Under the pieces are notes generated by a model. It did no database searches. It was not told the origin of the DNA and was given only the letters and a program-made list of their open reading frames with translations. A stretch of DNA of 64,000 nt. Origin: JACXTP01 sp963789555 (GTDB taxonomy: Archaea > Thermoplasmatota > Thermoplasmata > Methanomassiliicoccales > UBA472). Of the stretch, positions 31,551-40,869 are shown piece by piece; position 1 is the stretch's first letter; every line of letters begins with the position of its first letter. The stretch is taken from the NCBI GenBank assembly GCA_963789555.1, contig CAWBKY010000006.1:78473-142472 (forward strand). The letters run 5' to 3'. The position numbers and the translations under genes are program-made.

Positions 31551-32648
31551 ATGAGCGAAGCTGTCCACGTGTCCCAGAAGTTATCCTTCCTGACCCGGTA
31601 TCTCACCATCTGGATATTCGCCGCCATGTTCCTCGGCGTGGCCTTGGGCGTCCTCATCCCTGGCCTGGCGGACTATCTAGATTCGCTCAGCGTCGGTACC
31701 ACCTCCATACCGTTGGCCATCGGCCTCATTCTGATGATGTACCCGCCCCTGGCCAGGGTCAAGTACGAGGAGCTTCACAAACTGCGGGAGCGCCCGGAGA
31801 CCAAGCAGATGGTGCTCGTCTCCCTCTTCCTGAACTATCTGGTCGGCCCCATACTCATGTTCTTCCTGGCCTGGATATTCCTGCCCGACCAGCCGGAATA
31901 CCGCATCGGGGTCATCCTCACCGGACTGGCGCGCTGCATCGCCATGGTCATCGTGTGGAACCAGCTTGCCGAGGGAGATAACGATTACGCGGCGATACTG
32001 GTGGCCTTCAACTCCATCTTCCAGATCCTGACCTACTCGTTCTATGCCTACTTCCTCATCTCCGTGGCCTCGGAATGGATATCGCCCGGTTCCGGCGTGG
32101 ACGTGGACATATCCATCGCCTCCATCGCCATCAGCGTCGCCATCTACCTGGGCATACCTTTCCTGGCCGGCATCTTAACCCGCTATACCCTAAGACCCAG
32201 GAAGGGGGCGGACTGGTACGACAACAAGTTCATGCCGGTCATGGGCAAGATATCGCTGCTGGCGTTGCTCTTCACCATCGTGGTCATGTTCTCGCTCAAG
32301 GGCGAGTACATCGTGGAGCTGCCTGGTGACGTGATCCGCATCGCCATCCCCCTGCTGATCTACTTCGTCGTCATGTTCACCTTCTCCTTCTACCTCTCCA
32401 TGCGGCTGAAGTACCCGTATGGGAACGCCACCGCCCAGTCGTTCACTGCGGCGAGCAACAACTTCGAGCTGGCCATCGCGGTTGCGATAGGCGTGTTCGG
32501 CATCGGCTCCGGCGTGGCCTTCGCCGCGGTGATCGGTCCGCTGGTGGAGGTGCCGGTGATGATAGGGCTGGTGAACCTGGCCTTCTGGTTCCGCGCCCGG
32601 TACTATGGTCCAGATGGACGGTTGAAGAGCGCCACGAGCGGGGGATAG
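31551..32648 (+). CDS. acr3: ACR3-family arsenite efflux transporter
   Basis: Intact 365 residues, ten predicted membrane helices. Pumps arsenite out. Signatures: LMMYPPLARVKYEEL at the end of helix 2, GLARCIAMVIVWNQLAEGD with the conserved essential Cys, and SNNFELAIAVAIGVFGIGSG near the end. I prefer ATG 31551 (MSEAVHVSQK) to an in-frame TTG at 31530, since the operator would otherwise be inside the gene. Divergent from arsM and followed within a few bases by a CMD-family gene. Confidence 0.95.
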   Translation: MSEAVHVSQKLSFLTRYLTIWIFAAMFLGVALGVLIPGLADYLDSLSVGTTSIPLAIGLILMMYPPLARVKYEELHKLRERPETKQMVLVSLFLNYLVGPILMFFLAWIFLPDQPEYRIGVILTGLARCIAMVIVWNQLAEGDNDYAAILVAFNSIFQILTYSFYAYFLISVASEWISPGSGVDVDISIASIAISVAIYLGIPFLAGILTRYTLRPRKGADWYDNKFMPVMGKISLLALLFTIVVMFSLKGEYIVELPGDVIRIAIPLLIYFVVMFTFSFYLSMRLKYPYGNATAQSFTAASNNFELAIAVAIGVFGIGSGVAFAAVIGPLVEVPVMIGLVNLAFWFRARYYGPDGRLKSATSGG

Positions 32649-32651
32649 TCC

Positions 32652-32865
32652 ATGGACCCACTGACCAAGGAGCTGGTGGCCATCGCCGCCTCGGTGGCGG
32701 CCCGGTGCCAACCCTGTTTCGACCACCATCTCAAGAAGGCGAGAGAGCTGGGCGGACCGGACGCCGACATCAAGGAGGCCATCATCATTGGCCGATAGGA
32801 TCGGACAGGTCGGAGGCCAGCGCATGATGGATTTCATAGAGGTTAGGACTAAGGAGGAAAGATGA
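32652..32865 (+). CDS. Carboxymuconolactone decarboxylase / AhpD-like protein (frameshifted)
   Basis: About 70 residues. Starts four bases after acr3. The hallmark is VAARCQPCFDHHLKKARELG: CxxC followed by His, the redox-active site of AhpD-like proteins. After ADIKEAIIIGR a +1 shift gives IGQVGGQRMMDFIEVRTKEE and a stop that overlaps the next start (ATGA). Probably a small thiol peroxidase or disulfide reductase partner; its place in the ars operon fits thiol-based arsenic handling. Confidence 0.75.
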
Positions 32866-33194
32866 CATCGAAGGTCCGCGTAAATATGCGCCTGTGCGAC
32901 AAGGTGAGCACGATAATGGCGACAACCAACCCGGATGGAACGTTCGACATCGAGGTGCAGACCACGTGCGATAACGTCCGCGAGTTCTCCAGGGGACTGG
33001 AATCGCTCACCATCACCGATCTCACCGACAAGGTGAACGGTAAGGTCTTCGACAGGATGAGGCAATGTAAGATGAGCGCCAACTGCCTGGTGCCGGCCGG
33101 TCTGATCAGCGCCGGATGGGTGGAGGCAGGCATGATAGCCGCCTCGAACGCCAAGAAGAACAAGTGCAACGAGGTCGAGTTCGTTTTCGATTGA
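32862..33194 (+). CDS. Conserved Cys-containing archaeal protein (DUF6951-like)
   Basis: Intact 110 residues. Five cysteines lie in positions resembling a family of small archaeal proteins that I recall as DUF6951: MRLCDK, QTTCDNVREF, MRQCKMSANCLVPAGLIS and KNKCNEVEFVF. The CLVP(A/S)G segment is the most typical part. Its start overlaps the CMD stop, so it belongs to the acr3 operon. No function is known; the cysteines could bind metal or arsenic. The family name is from memory and needs a profile search. Confidence 0.65.
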   Translation: MTSKVRVNMRLCDKVSTIMATTNPDGTFDIEVQTTCDNVREFSRGLESLTITDLTDKVNGKVFDRMRQCKMSANCLVPAGLISAGWVEAGMIAASNAKKNKCNEVEFVFD

Positions 33195-33240
33195 AAGAAC
33201 AAAAAAAGGAAAAGGTTTGGAGGGGGGGTATTAGGTCAGC

Positions 33241-33726
33241 TCAGGCCTTTCCACCACAGACTTGGGACATGGTGCCGGCCTGGTACTGGGTTTGGGCCAT
33301 GGATTGCTCCTGGCTCTGCACCTGGGCGCACATCATCTGTCCCGAGCACTCGCCATCCTGCAGCTGCAGGCGCTCCCTCACCTGGTCGCAGGCTGGCTCG
33401 CAGATTCCATCAGTGCCATCGCAGGTCCCATCATTGGCCCTGATCCGGTCCTGCTCCATGAGCATCGTCCGGTCCTCGGGGCACGATCCGCAGGTCCCAT
33501 CCTGGGCTTTGGTGCGGTCCTGCTGCCTCAGCATGTCCTGGTCCCCGGTGCATTGTTCGCAGGTGCCGTCCTTGACCTGGTCCATGGTACAGTCTCCATT
33601 CGCGCCGCTCGTCCCATTTTCGGACGCTCCTTCGTTGGTCGCTAGGGACATCGGCACGAGGAGGATCGCTCCTATGAGCACCGCGCCCACGACCATTAAC
33701 GCTGTTAATACCTTCATTTTCTTCAT
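33241..33726 (-). CDS. Secreted Cys-rich protein with DGTC repeats
   Basis: About 161 residues. Signal peptide MKKMKVLTALMVVGAVLIGA then ILLVPMSLA. The mature part is acidic, Gln- and Cys-rich, with repeated units of about 25 residues built on QVKDGTCEQC, KAQDGTCGSC, RANDGTC and LQDGECSG, each preceded by DQDMLRQQDR-like helices. I take start 33726 since the signal peptide begins there. No family recognised. The T-rich tract after its stop (forward 33198-33220) is a plausible terminator. The paired cysteines suggest a disulfide-stabilised or metal-binding extracellular protein. Confidence 0.65.
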   Translation of the reverse strand: MKKMKVLTALMVVGAVLIGAILLVPMSLATNEGASENGTSGANGDCTMDQVKDGTCEQCTGDQDMLRQQDRTKAQDGTCGSCPEDRTMLMEQDRIRANDGTCDGTDGICEPACDQVRERLQLQDGECSGQMMCAQVQSQEQSMAQTQYQAGTMSQVCGGKA

Positions 33727-33843
33727 CTCCGCTCCCGACCCGGGGCCGGGAACGGTCCATCTCATTTCTGTGAAAACGTTTATCAAACCTTCCATGAAAA
33801 CAATGAAAAGTGGCGTGAAAAGTGAAAACTGGCTAAGAAAGGT

Positions 33844-34386
33844 CTACTTATCGACAGTGACCTTGATCTTGTTCGTGGAGCCGTGCCTCTCCTTGCTCAC
33901 GACACCTTTCTCGATGAGCCGATCGATGACCCGTGACACCTTCGCATCGGACCATTTGAGCTTGACGATGAGGTCCTTCTGCAAAGCCTCCCCCCCATTG
34001 TCGACGACGGCTCGGAACATCGCCCTCTCGTCGCCGGAGAGCAGCCGAAGCACCAAGTAGTCCTCCTCGGTCGGACCCGGTTGCCCTTCTCAATGGAAGG
34101 CACCAGCGGACCTTGCGGTTCCTCCTTCGTCGGGACGACCTCAACCTCGTTCAAAGGTTGGTATTCCTCCCTCAAGAAGAGGAGCATCAGACCGGCGGCA
34201 AGCAGAAAACCACCGATTGCAGCCAAAACGACATTTGATGAACGCGTAGGCGACCTGGTCATTGGAGTGCATACCACTGCCACCCAGCTCCTCTGGCATG
34301 GCCAGACCGATCACCACCATGATGGCCCCGATCGCAATCAGGACGATCGCCAAGACACGGACCGCTTTGATCATACCGTTCGTCAT
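33844..34386 (-). CDS. Membrane-anchored winged-helix protein (frameshifted)
   Basis: About 180 residues. Two membrane helices come first (VRVLAIVLIAIGAIMVVIGL, then NVVLAAIGGFLLAAGLMLLF), then an acidic linker, then a MarR-like winged helix: LVLRLLSGDERAMFRAVVDN, LQKDLIVKLKWSDAKVSRVI, DRLIEKGVVSKERHGSTN. Frame changes at about 34235 and 34083. This arrangement (two N-terminal helices plus C-terminal HTH) is common in archaea and suggests a membrane-tethered transcription regulator. It lies head to head with cooS. Confidence 0.72.
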
Positions 34387-34656
34387 GAGATGTCCATGAT
34401 ATGTATAAAATGAGCCCACCTAGAAACGATGAAAATAATAGATCGATGCCAGTTACGCGAAAACAAAGATAATGGATCAAGATCGATCGAGGGTGGACCA
34501 TGCCGTCCACCGCTCATGTTCCATAATAAAGTGCCGGATGTTTCTATAAATCTATCCTTTTCATGGTATCTGAAGATGGCGCGAAATCACCCTGCCATAT
34601 TTTAATAAAAGTTCAGACCAGGGATTCCCAATATCAAGATCTTGTGAGGGAGCCAT
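34387..34656 (+). promoter_or_regulatory. cooS: cooS promoter region
   Basis: Between the divergent HTH gene and cooS. TCTATAAATC at 34543-34552 is a good TATA box, about 105 bases before the cooS ATG, and GGGAG precedes the start. No clear operator repeat was seen. Confidence 0.45.
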
Positions 34657-36597
34657 ATGTCGGATGAAAGGGTATCGGAGATAATCTCCGTGGAGTGCCT
34701 GCGGGTCCCTGCTGAGGAGCTCACGCCGGAGAAGATAAAGAAGAAGACCGAAGAGAGGACCATGGACGAATCGTCCAAGCAGGTCCTGAAGAAGACCATG
34801 GAGGAGGGCATCGAGACGGCCTGGGACCGTTTCGAGAAGCAACAGCCCATGTGCAAGTTCTGCTCCACCGGCGTATCCTGTCAGCGTTGCGCCATGGGGC
34901 CTTGCCGATTGATGGGCGGGGACCGAGTGCGGGGCGTTTGTGGCGCCGACGCGGACCTCATCGTGGCCAGGAACCTTCTGGACCAGATAGCGACCGGGGC
35001 GGCATCGCACTCCGACCACGGGCGCGAGGTGGTCGACACTTTATTGAAGACATCACGAGGTGAGGCGCCCTCTTACACCATCACCGATGTGCCGAAGTTG
35101 AAGCGACTCGCGAAAGAGTACGGGATCGACATCGAGCGACCCCTGGAGAAGGTGGGCGAGGACCTGGCGAAGGCCATGCTGGAGGAGTTCGGCACATTGA
35201 AGGGCGAGCTGCAGATGCCCAAGCGGGCGCCCGAGGAAAGCGTCAAGATCTGGAAGGAGGCGAACATCCTGCCCCGCAGCATCGACCGGGAGATCGTGGA
35301 ATCCATGCACCGGGTGCACATGGGCGTGGGGGCGGAGTTCAGCGACATGCTGGTCCAAGGCATGCGCGCCTCCATGGGCGACGGTTGGGGCGGTTCGATG
35401 ATGGGCACGGAGATATCGGACGTCCTGTTCGGCACCCCGACCATTCGCCGGTCCAAGGTGAACCTGGGCGTCCTGAAGCACGATCATGTCAACATATCGC
35501 TGCACGGTCACAACCCGGTCCTCTCGGAGATGGTGGTGAAGGCGGCGGGCCTCCCGGAGATGCAGGAGAAGGCCAAGGGGTTGGGGGCGAAAGGCATCAA
35601 CCTGGTGGGCCTGTGCTGCACCGGCAACGAGCTGCTCATGAGAAAGGGCATCCATCAGGCGGGGAACCACATGGACCAGGAACTGGTCATCACCACCGGG
35701 GCCTTGGAGATGATGATAGTCGACTACCAGTGCATCTTCCCCACCCTCACCAACACGGCGGCGTGCTTCCACACCAAGGTGGTATCGACCTCGCCCAAGT
35801 CGAAGATACCTGGCAGCCTCTACTTCGAGATAACCCCGGAGAACGCCCTGGAGCAATCGAAGCTGATGATCAAGATGGCCATCGAGAACTATCCGAACCG
35901 GGAGCCGAAGCGGGTCCTGATACCCGACCACCCCATGGACGCCATGGTCGGTTTCTCCGTCGAGGCCATCCGGGACGCCCTCGGGGGCAGCCTGAAACCG
36001 TTGCTCGACGTGGTCCTCTCCGGCAAGGTGAGGGGGTGCGCCGCCATCGTCGGTTGCAACAACCCTCACATCAAACATGACTTCGGCCACATCACCCTGG
36101 CGAAGGAGCTCATCAAGCGTGACATCCTGGTGGTGGAGACCGGCTGCGCCAGCATAGCCTGCGCCAAGGCGGGTCTGATGCTCCCGGAGTCGATCAAGGA
36201 CGCGGGAAAGGGCCTGAAGGAGGTGTGCGGGTCGTTGAAGATCCCGCCGGTGTTGCACATGGGCTCCTGCGTGGACTGCAGTCGCATACTCAACCTGGTC
36301 GCGGAGCTGGCCCGTCTCGCCGGGGTGCGCATCGACCAACTGCCTGTGGCCGGGGCGGCCCCGGAATGGTACTCGCCCAAGGCCGTCGCCATCGCCAGTT
36401 ATTACGTCGGAAGCGGGGTGAGCGTGTGCCTCGGGGATCATGCCCAAGATACCGGCAGCCCCAACGTGGTGCAGTTCCTCACCCAGGATGTGGAAGCGGC
36501 GGTCAACGCGAAGTTCTGGGTGGAACCCGACCCGAGGAAGGCGGCCGCGCTCATGTCCGACCATATCGAGATGAAGCGCAAGGACCTGGACCTATAG
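34657..36597 (+). CDS. cooS: Carbon monoxide dehydrogenase catalytic subunit, CooS type
   Basis: Intact 646 residues. Oxidises CO to CO2 (or the reverse) on a Ni-Fe-S C-cluster. The N-terminal iron-sulfur ligands are CKFCSTGVSCQRCAMGPCRL with VRGVCGAD; C-cluster and channel residues lie in NISLHGHNPV, VGLCCTGNELLMRKG, VETGCASIACAKAGLM and HMGSCVDCSRIL. All expected cysteines and the His appear present. There is no cooF ferredoxin, cooC nickel-insertion ATPase or hydrogenase gene on either side, and no CO-sensing regulator next door. A hairpin terminator follows. Confidence 0.96.
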   Translation: MSDERVSEIISVECLRVPAEELTPEKIKKKTEERTMDESSKQVLKKTMEEGIETAWDRFEKQQPMCKFCSTGVSCQRCAMGPCRLMGGDRVRGVCGADADLIVARNLLDQIATGAASHSDHGREVVDTLLKTSRGEAPSYTITDVPKLKRLAKEYGIDIERPLEKVGEDLAKAMLEEFGTLKGELQMPKRAPEESVKIWKEANILPRSIDREIVESMHRVHMGVGAEFSDMLVQGMRASMGDGWGGSMMGTEISDVLFGTPTIRRSKVNLGVLKHDHVNISLHGHNPVLSEMVVKAAGLPEMQEKAKGLGAKGINLVGLCCTGNELLMRKGIHQAGNHMDQELVITTGALEMMIVDYQCIFPTLTNTAACFHTKVVSTSPKSKIPGSLYFEITPENALEQSKLMIKMAIENYPNREPKRVLIPDHPMDAMVGFSVEAIRDALGGSLKPLLDVVLSGKVRGCAAIVGCNNPHIKHDFGHITLAKELIKRDILVVETGCASIACAKAGLMLPESIKDAGKGLKEVCGSLKIPPVLHMGSCVDCSRILNLVAELARLAGVRIDQLPVAGAAPEWYSPKAVAIASYYVGSGVSVCLGDHAQDTGSPNVVQFLTQDVEAAVNAKFWVEPDPRKAAALMSDHIEMKRKDLDL

Positions 36598-36602
36598 GCC
36601 TA

Positions 36603-36641
36603 ATGAGGGGGAGATCGCAGACCCCCCACTCATTTTTTTTT
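36603..36641. terminator. Hairpin plus T-run between cooS and antiporter
   Basis: ATGAGGGGG (36603-36611) pairs with CCCCC-ACTCAT (about 36622-36633), then nine T residues. It serves cooS on the plus strand. The convergent antiporter ends at 36679. Confidence 0.7.
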
Positions 36642-36678
36642 ACTGGGCTCTAGGATTATGCCGAAAGCCCTTTTGCAC

Positions 36679-38464
36679 TCAATCCTCATCCTTGCGATAG
36701 GTCGCTTCCTGGGGCAGATGGTGGTATGGGCCTTCCTTCTCCATGAGCGAACCCGCATAGGCGCCCAGATAGGCGCTGCGTTGGTCCCGGACGTACTTGG
36801 ACCGCATGCAGGTGTGGTCGTAAGCTATCTTCATGAGGTAGAGGAACCAGGCCACATAGGCCGAGGCGATGACGATGACCGACTCCCAGAGGATGGGGAA
36901 CATGAAGGCCACGCAGGAGCACATCACCAAGCCCAGGGAGATGGCCGAGGCCACGAAGCTGGTGATGCGCAGGCTGCTGCCCGGCGCGGCGCCGAGGTTG
37001 GAGTAATCGATGCGGCGCACCACCTCATGCAGCTCCCGGACCAGGATGAAGAAGGTCAGGGCGCTGATGACTATGGCGCCGACGAAGGCGGCCAAGTGCA
37101 TCCATTCCGTGGTGGAGACGGTGACCACCAACGCCGCCACGAAGGAGAAGAGCAGGGCCATGAACTTCTTGGAGGCATGGAAGGGCTTGAAGCTCTTCGG
37201 GAACACGAGCTTGCCCAGGGTGCGCTGGAAGACGGCGGCGCCGTACTTGATGGACTCCGGGAAGCGGACGCCGCACCAGTCGGCGATCTGATAGCTGCGC
37301 TTTATGAACACCGGGCAGAGGCTGGACATGAAGAAGGTGACCGCGCCGGCGATGGGGTTGAGGTAGGCCGCCTTGGTGACCAAGGGCACCTGGGAGGCGA
37401 CCGAGGCGTACATGATGGACTCCCCGCCCCGGGCGGTGAAGGCGGAGCCGATGGTGACCGAGGCCCTGCGGTTGAAACCGACCAGGTAGGCCACGCAGGA
37501 CATCACTATCACCTCGGCGAAGATGATGAGCAGCACGGCCCCGGCGATGGCCACCCAGACGGACGAGAACATGGCCGGGTCGATGAGCATGCCGAAGGAG
37601 ACGAAGAAGACGGCGGCGAAGGCGTCGCGCAACGGTGAGATCTTCTTCTCCATGCGCTCCATGACCTTGGTCTCGGCGAACACCATGCCGATGAAGAAGG
37701 CCCCGATGAGGGGCGGGACGCCGCAGAAGACGGCGAAGGCGGCGGAAAGGAAGACCACGCCGAGCATGAAAAGGACGAAGAGCTCGTCGCTCTCCATCTT
37801 CACCAGGTACTTGACCACCCGGGGGATGACGAAGACCGCCAATATGATGAAGAAGAGGAAGAAGCCGATCATGCCCAGCGCCATCGCGCCGATGCTGAAG
37901 TTCTGCGTCGGTGTTGATGACCAGGCCGCCCACCACGGTCAGGATGATCATGGAGATGAACTCCTCCATGATGACCATGCCGATGATGTAGTCGGTCTCT
38001 GGCTTGTCCAGGCGCCCCAGGTCCATGAGCGTCTTCATGGCCACGGCGGAACAGGACATGGCGATGATGGCGGCGAGGAAGATGGCGTCGATGAGGTCCC
38101 AGCCCAGTGCGAAGGCGAGCAGGAATCCGACGAAGAGGTTGATGCCCACGTCGATGAGGGCGAGGATGGCGGCCGGTCCCTTCACCTTCTTGATCTTCTC
38201 CATGCTGAACTCCAGTCCGACGAAGAAGATGAGGAGGAGCAGTCCGAACTCGGCCAGGGCGGTGACGAAATCGATGTTCTCCACCAGGCCGTCGTACTCG
38301 AAGTCCCCGATCTTGAAGTACATGAAGGGGCCGATGAGGATGCCCACGATGATGTAGGCCAGGATGGCGCTCTGTTTGAAACGGTAAGCGATGGCCGCGC
38401 CTATGAAGGCTATGAGCATGATCGCTCCGAACTCCAGCAGCAGTTTGCTTGACTCCGATTCCAT
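36679..38464 (-). CDS. CPA2-type cation:proton antiporter (frameshifted once)
   Basis: About 595 residues with 12 or more helices in the N-terminal 400 residues and more helices at the C-terminus. FGAIMLIAFIGAAIAYRFKQ, then AILAYIIVGILIGPFMYF, FGLLLLIFFVGLEFSMEKIKK and FFVSFGMLIDPAMF are classic Kef/NapA motifs. One frameshift at about 37905. The C-terminal 170 residues carry a second hydrophobic region and a charged tail rather than a TrkA-N domain, so this is unlike KefB. Probably Na+ or K+/H+ exchange. Confidence 0.88.
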
Positions 38465-38818
38465 TGCCCGGTCCCATCCCACGCCGGGAGGCCCGCCGCC
38501 GGAACGTCAACCCTCTGGATGAGGGGTCCCCTGCCGTTCGGTGGCGAACGAGAGGCCTAGCTCAGAAGAGTCAGGCCTAGTGCATCCCGCAAAAGAGAAG
38601 GCCATGTATCTTATAAATTACTTTTTATAAAAACGAAGAAGGATTTTACGTCCATTCAGTCCCTGCATCCTCTGATATGGTGAATGATATCCAGATGGCC
38701 ATTTTGTTTAATTTGTGGAAAATGACAGGGATCTTATGTAAACGTTCCACAACGCTTCTTTCCGCTACATGATAATCTCCCATCGGTATTATATCCGGAT
38801 CGAGATGTTCCTGATAAT
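38465..38818. other. AT-rich divergent spacer
   Basis: About 350 bases between the antiporter (minus) and the zinc-ribbon/transglutaminase gene (plus). CTTATAAATTAC near 38610 is a likely TATA box for one of them. No open frame with coding character. Confidence 0.4.
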
Positions 38819-39697
38819 ATGGCCGAAGGGCAACTTCCATCGTACTGCAACACCTGCGGGAAGCAACTGACCTCGGCAGGACCGTTTCTGTCCCCAATGC
38901 GGCAAAGTGGTCGCGTGGGAACAAACATCCCCGCCCCAGCCGATGGAGCTCAACCGATGGCCCCACCGCTGCCTCCGCCCCCGGTCAAGAAGAAGAGCGT
39001 GCTCGGCCCATTGTTGGCAGTGATCGTGGTGGTGATAATCGTGGCGGCATCGTTGAGCTTCTTCCTGGGCGAGGAGTTCGGTCTGACCCCCTCGACCTAC
39101 ACGGTGGGGGAGGGCAACCAGCTCTACCGATGGAACTATGATGGCACCGACTGTTGGCTCTACACCAACTTGACCTTTTCCGATTACACCGATTACCAAT
39201 ACAGCTCGATCGATCGCCGGATGACAAGCAGTTATGATTACGATTTGTGTAAAAGCTATGTCACATCTAATGACCCAATCATCGAGGACATCGCAGCGAA
39301 ATTGCTTAAGGTCGCCGACCACCTCGGGTTGGATGACGTTGGGACCATCAATCTGGCCTTGGCCTTCTCCCAGGCAATAACCTACAAGTACGACAACGAA
39401 TCGGTCGGTTCGCAGGACTATTGGCGCTTCCCGGTGGAGACCTTGTGGGTGCGCTGCGGTGACTGCGAGGACAAGTCCTTCCTTTTCGCCTCATTGGTGG
39501 AGGGGATGGGCTATGACGCGGTATGCCTGGTGTTCAATGACCACCTGGCGGTCGGGGTGGCATGCACAGATGCTTATGGTACCTACTATAACAGGTGCGG
39601 GTCCCAGTACTATTATTGCGAGACCACCGCCATCGGTTGGGAGATGGGCGACATCCCGGAGAGCTATGGCGCGGCGAACATCGTGCAGGTGGAGTGA
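38819..39697 (+). CDS. Zinc-ribbon membrane protein with transglutaminase-like domain
   Basis: About 293 residues. N-terminal zinc ribbon CNTCGKQL then, in a locally shifted frame, FCPQCGKVVAW; the two shifts (about 38887 and 38970) cancel. A Pro-rich linker, one membrane helix (LGPLLAVIVVVIIVAASLSF) and an extracellular domain follow. WVRCGDCEDKSFLFASLVEG has the catalytic Cys, NDHLAVGV the catalytic His, and a later Asp completes the triad typical of transglutaminase-like cysteine proteases. Such proteins act on surface polypeptides in archaea; substrate unknown. Confidence 0.78.
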   Translation: MAEGQLPSYCNTCGKQLTSAGPFLSPMRQSGRVGTNIPAPADGAQPMAPPLPPPPVKKKSVLGPLLAVIVVVIIVAASLSFFLGEEFGLTPSTYTVGEGNQLYRWNYDGTDCWLYTNLTFSDYTDYQYSSIDRRMTSSYDYDLCKSYVTSNDPIIEDIAAKLLKVADHLGLDDVGTINLALAFSQAITYKYDNESVGSQDYWRFPVETLWVRCGDCEDKSFLFASLVEGMGYDAVCLVFNDHLAVGVACTDAYGTYYNRCGSQYYYCETTAIGWEMGDIPESYGAANIVQVE

Positions 39698-39783
39698 CCT
39701 GATCGCAGATCCCGCCTCAGCCTGGGCGCTCATTAATAACTCGTCTGTTCTCTCATGCAGTTGAAGATCGTTTGAGGTCTCCT

Positions 39784-40233
39784 TTATTGGATGGTCAGAG
39801 GGACGGTCTTCCCCACCCCTTTCTTGGCGAGCGCACTATCGATGAACGGCCTATAGTTCCTGGAGCAACATTTTCCCGCAGGGTTGGTGATCTTGCAGTG
39901 CCCCCCGCCCCCGATGCCGGTGGCCTTCACCACCTCATCGAAGCTTCTGGCGCCCTGCTCGATCGCCGCTAGCACATCCTCTTCCGTCACCTGCTTGCAA
40001 TAGCAGAGCGGCCGGGGCGAGCTCTTCTCCTTGAAGGTCACCCGTGTCTTGACATCCTCTTTTCCAAGCACCTTGCTGCCAGAGCTGGTGAAGTAGATCA
40101 CCTGGCAGGAAGGGTTGTCACAATGGGAATATGCCTCGTCACCTAATGGCCAGCATGATTCCTTGGCATGGGCGGCCACGGTGATCTTCTCCACATCCCC
40201 ACCGGTCCTCTTGCATCGCGGACAGACGGCCAT
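39784..40233 (-). CDS. CopZ-like Zn / [2Fe-2S] protein
   Basis: Intact 149 residues. The N-terminal zinc site is AVCPRCKRTGGDV with AYSHCDNPSCQVIYF; the C-terminal BFD-like [2Fe-2S] site is PLCYCKQVTEEDVLAAIEQG, then HCKITNPAGKCC. This is the N-terminal half of archaeal CopZ (Archaeoglobus type), known to bind zinc and [2Fe-2S] and to reduce copper. The C-terminal copper-binding HMA domain of full CopZ is absent. No copper ATPase is nearby. Confidence 0.86.
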   Translation of the reverse strand: MAVCPRCKRTGGDVEKITVAAHAKESCWPLGDEAYSHCDNPSCQVIYFTSSGSKVLGKEDVKTRVTFKEKSSPRPLCYCKQVTEEDVLAAIEQGARSFDEVVKATGIGGGGHCKITNPAGKCCSRNYRPFIDSALAKKGVGKTVPLTIQ

Positions 40234-40329
40234 GTTGAGGGATTGACTTTTCCTGATAAAACCGTGTGGTCATCGACCATTTACTTGGGCTATGATACTT
40301 TTCTCCACTAATTAACAAATTCAGACGAT

Positions 40330-40702
40330 TCACCAGGTTTGAATAGCGGATTCGATCGTGACCGCCAAGGTGGCTCGGATCCAAGCTGAACTTTTCCTTC
40401 ATGAAATCAAAATCAGGGCCGGAGGTCACGAACCTCGCCTTCCCCTTGATGATGAAACCAGCACCTGGCCCATGCAGACCTTGGACCTTGCTGCTTCCCA
40501 ATGTAATTATAATATTCGGGTTGTGGGCAATATTGGCCTCCGTCTTGTGCATGTAACCTGCGGGAATGAAAAGCCGTTCATCTTGGGATATTCTGAGGTA
40601 GCTGTTCCAAGTGTTTACCATATGGGGGCCATCTGGCCCCAAGGTGGCGATAGCGACAACTCCGTCCTTGCCCATGATTTCCATCAGTTTCTCCGGAATC
40701 AT
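40330..40702 (-). CDS. Pyridoxamine 5'-phosphate oxidase-like flavin-binding protein (frameshifted)
   Basis: About 124 residues. MIPEKLMEIMGKDGVVAIAT then GPHMVNTWNSYL, LFIPAGYMHKTEANI, and GFIIKGKARFVTSGPDFDFM form the split-barrel FMN-binding fold. As written the frame runs on past a +1 shift near 40385 (extra T in AGCTTGG). Corrected, it ends WIRATLAVTIESAIQTW at 40330, the usual family terminus. Start taken at 40702. Function unknown: flavin- or heme-binding reductases of this type are diverse. Confidence 0.8.
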
Positions 40703-40869
40703 CGTGTGTTCCCCCTTATTGATAGGTTTATTACTAATCAGAATCACATTTATTAGGTTTTTATCTTAAACTCCACCCAGTAAAATAAATTCATATAATT
40801 ATATATTATAATAATAATTATTATAGGTGTTGTTAGGTCCAATTTATCAATGAAAGGAAAAGGAAAAAG

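Noticed and set aside
35053..36564. 503-codon minus-strand frame inside cooS
   Set aside because: Antisense shadow of a GC-rich gene; the composition (His-, Asp-, Gly-, Arg-rich) and lack of any domain show it is not coding. The same applies to the long frames opposite the antiporter (36658-37638), the ArlI/ArlJ genes (14265-15830) and TerC (23098-24276).
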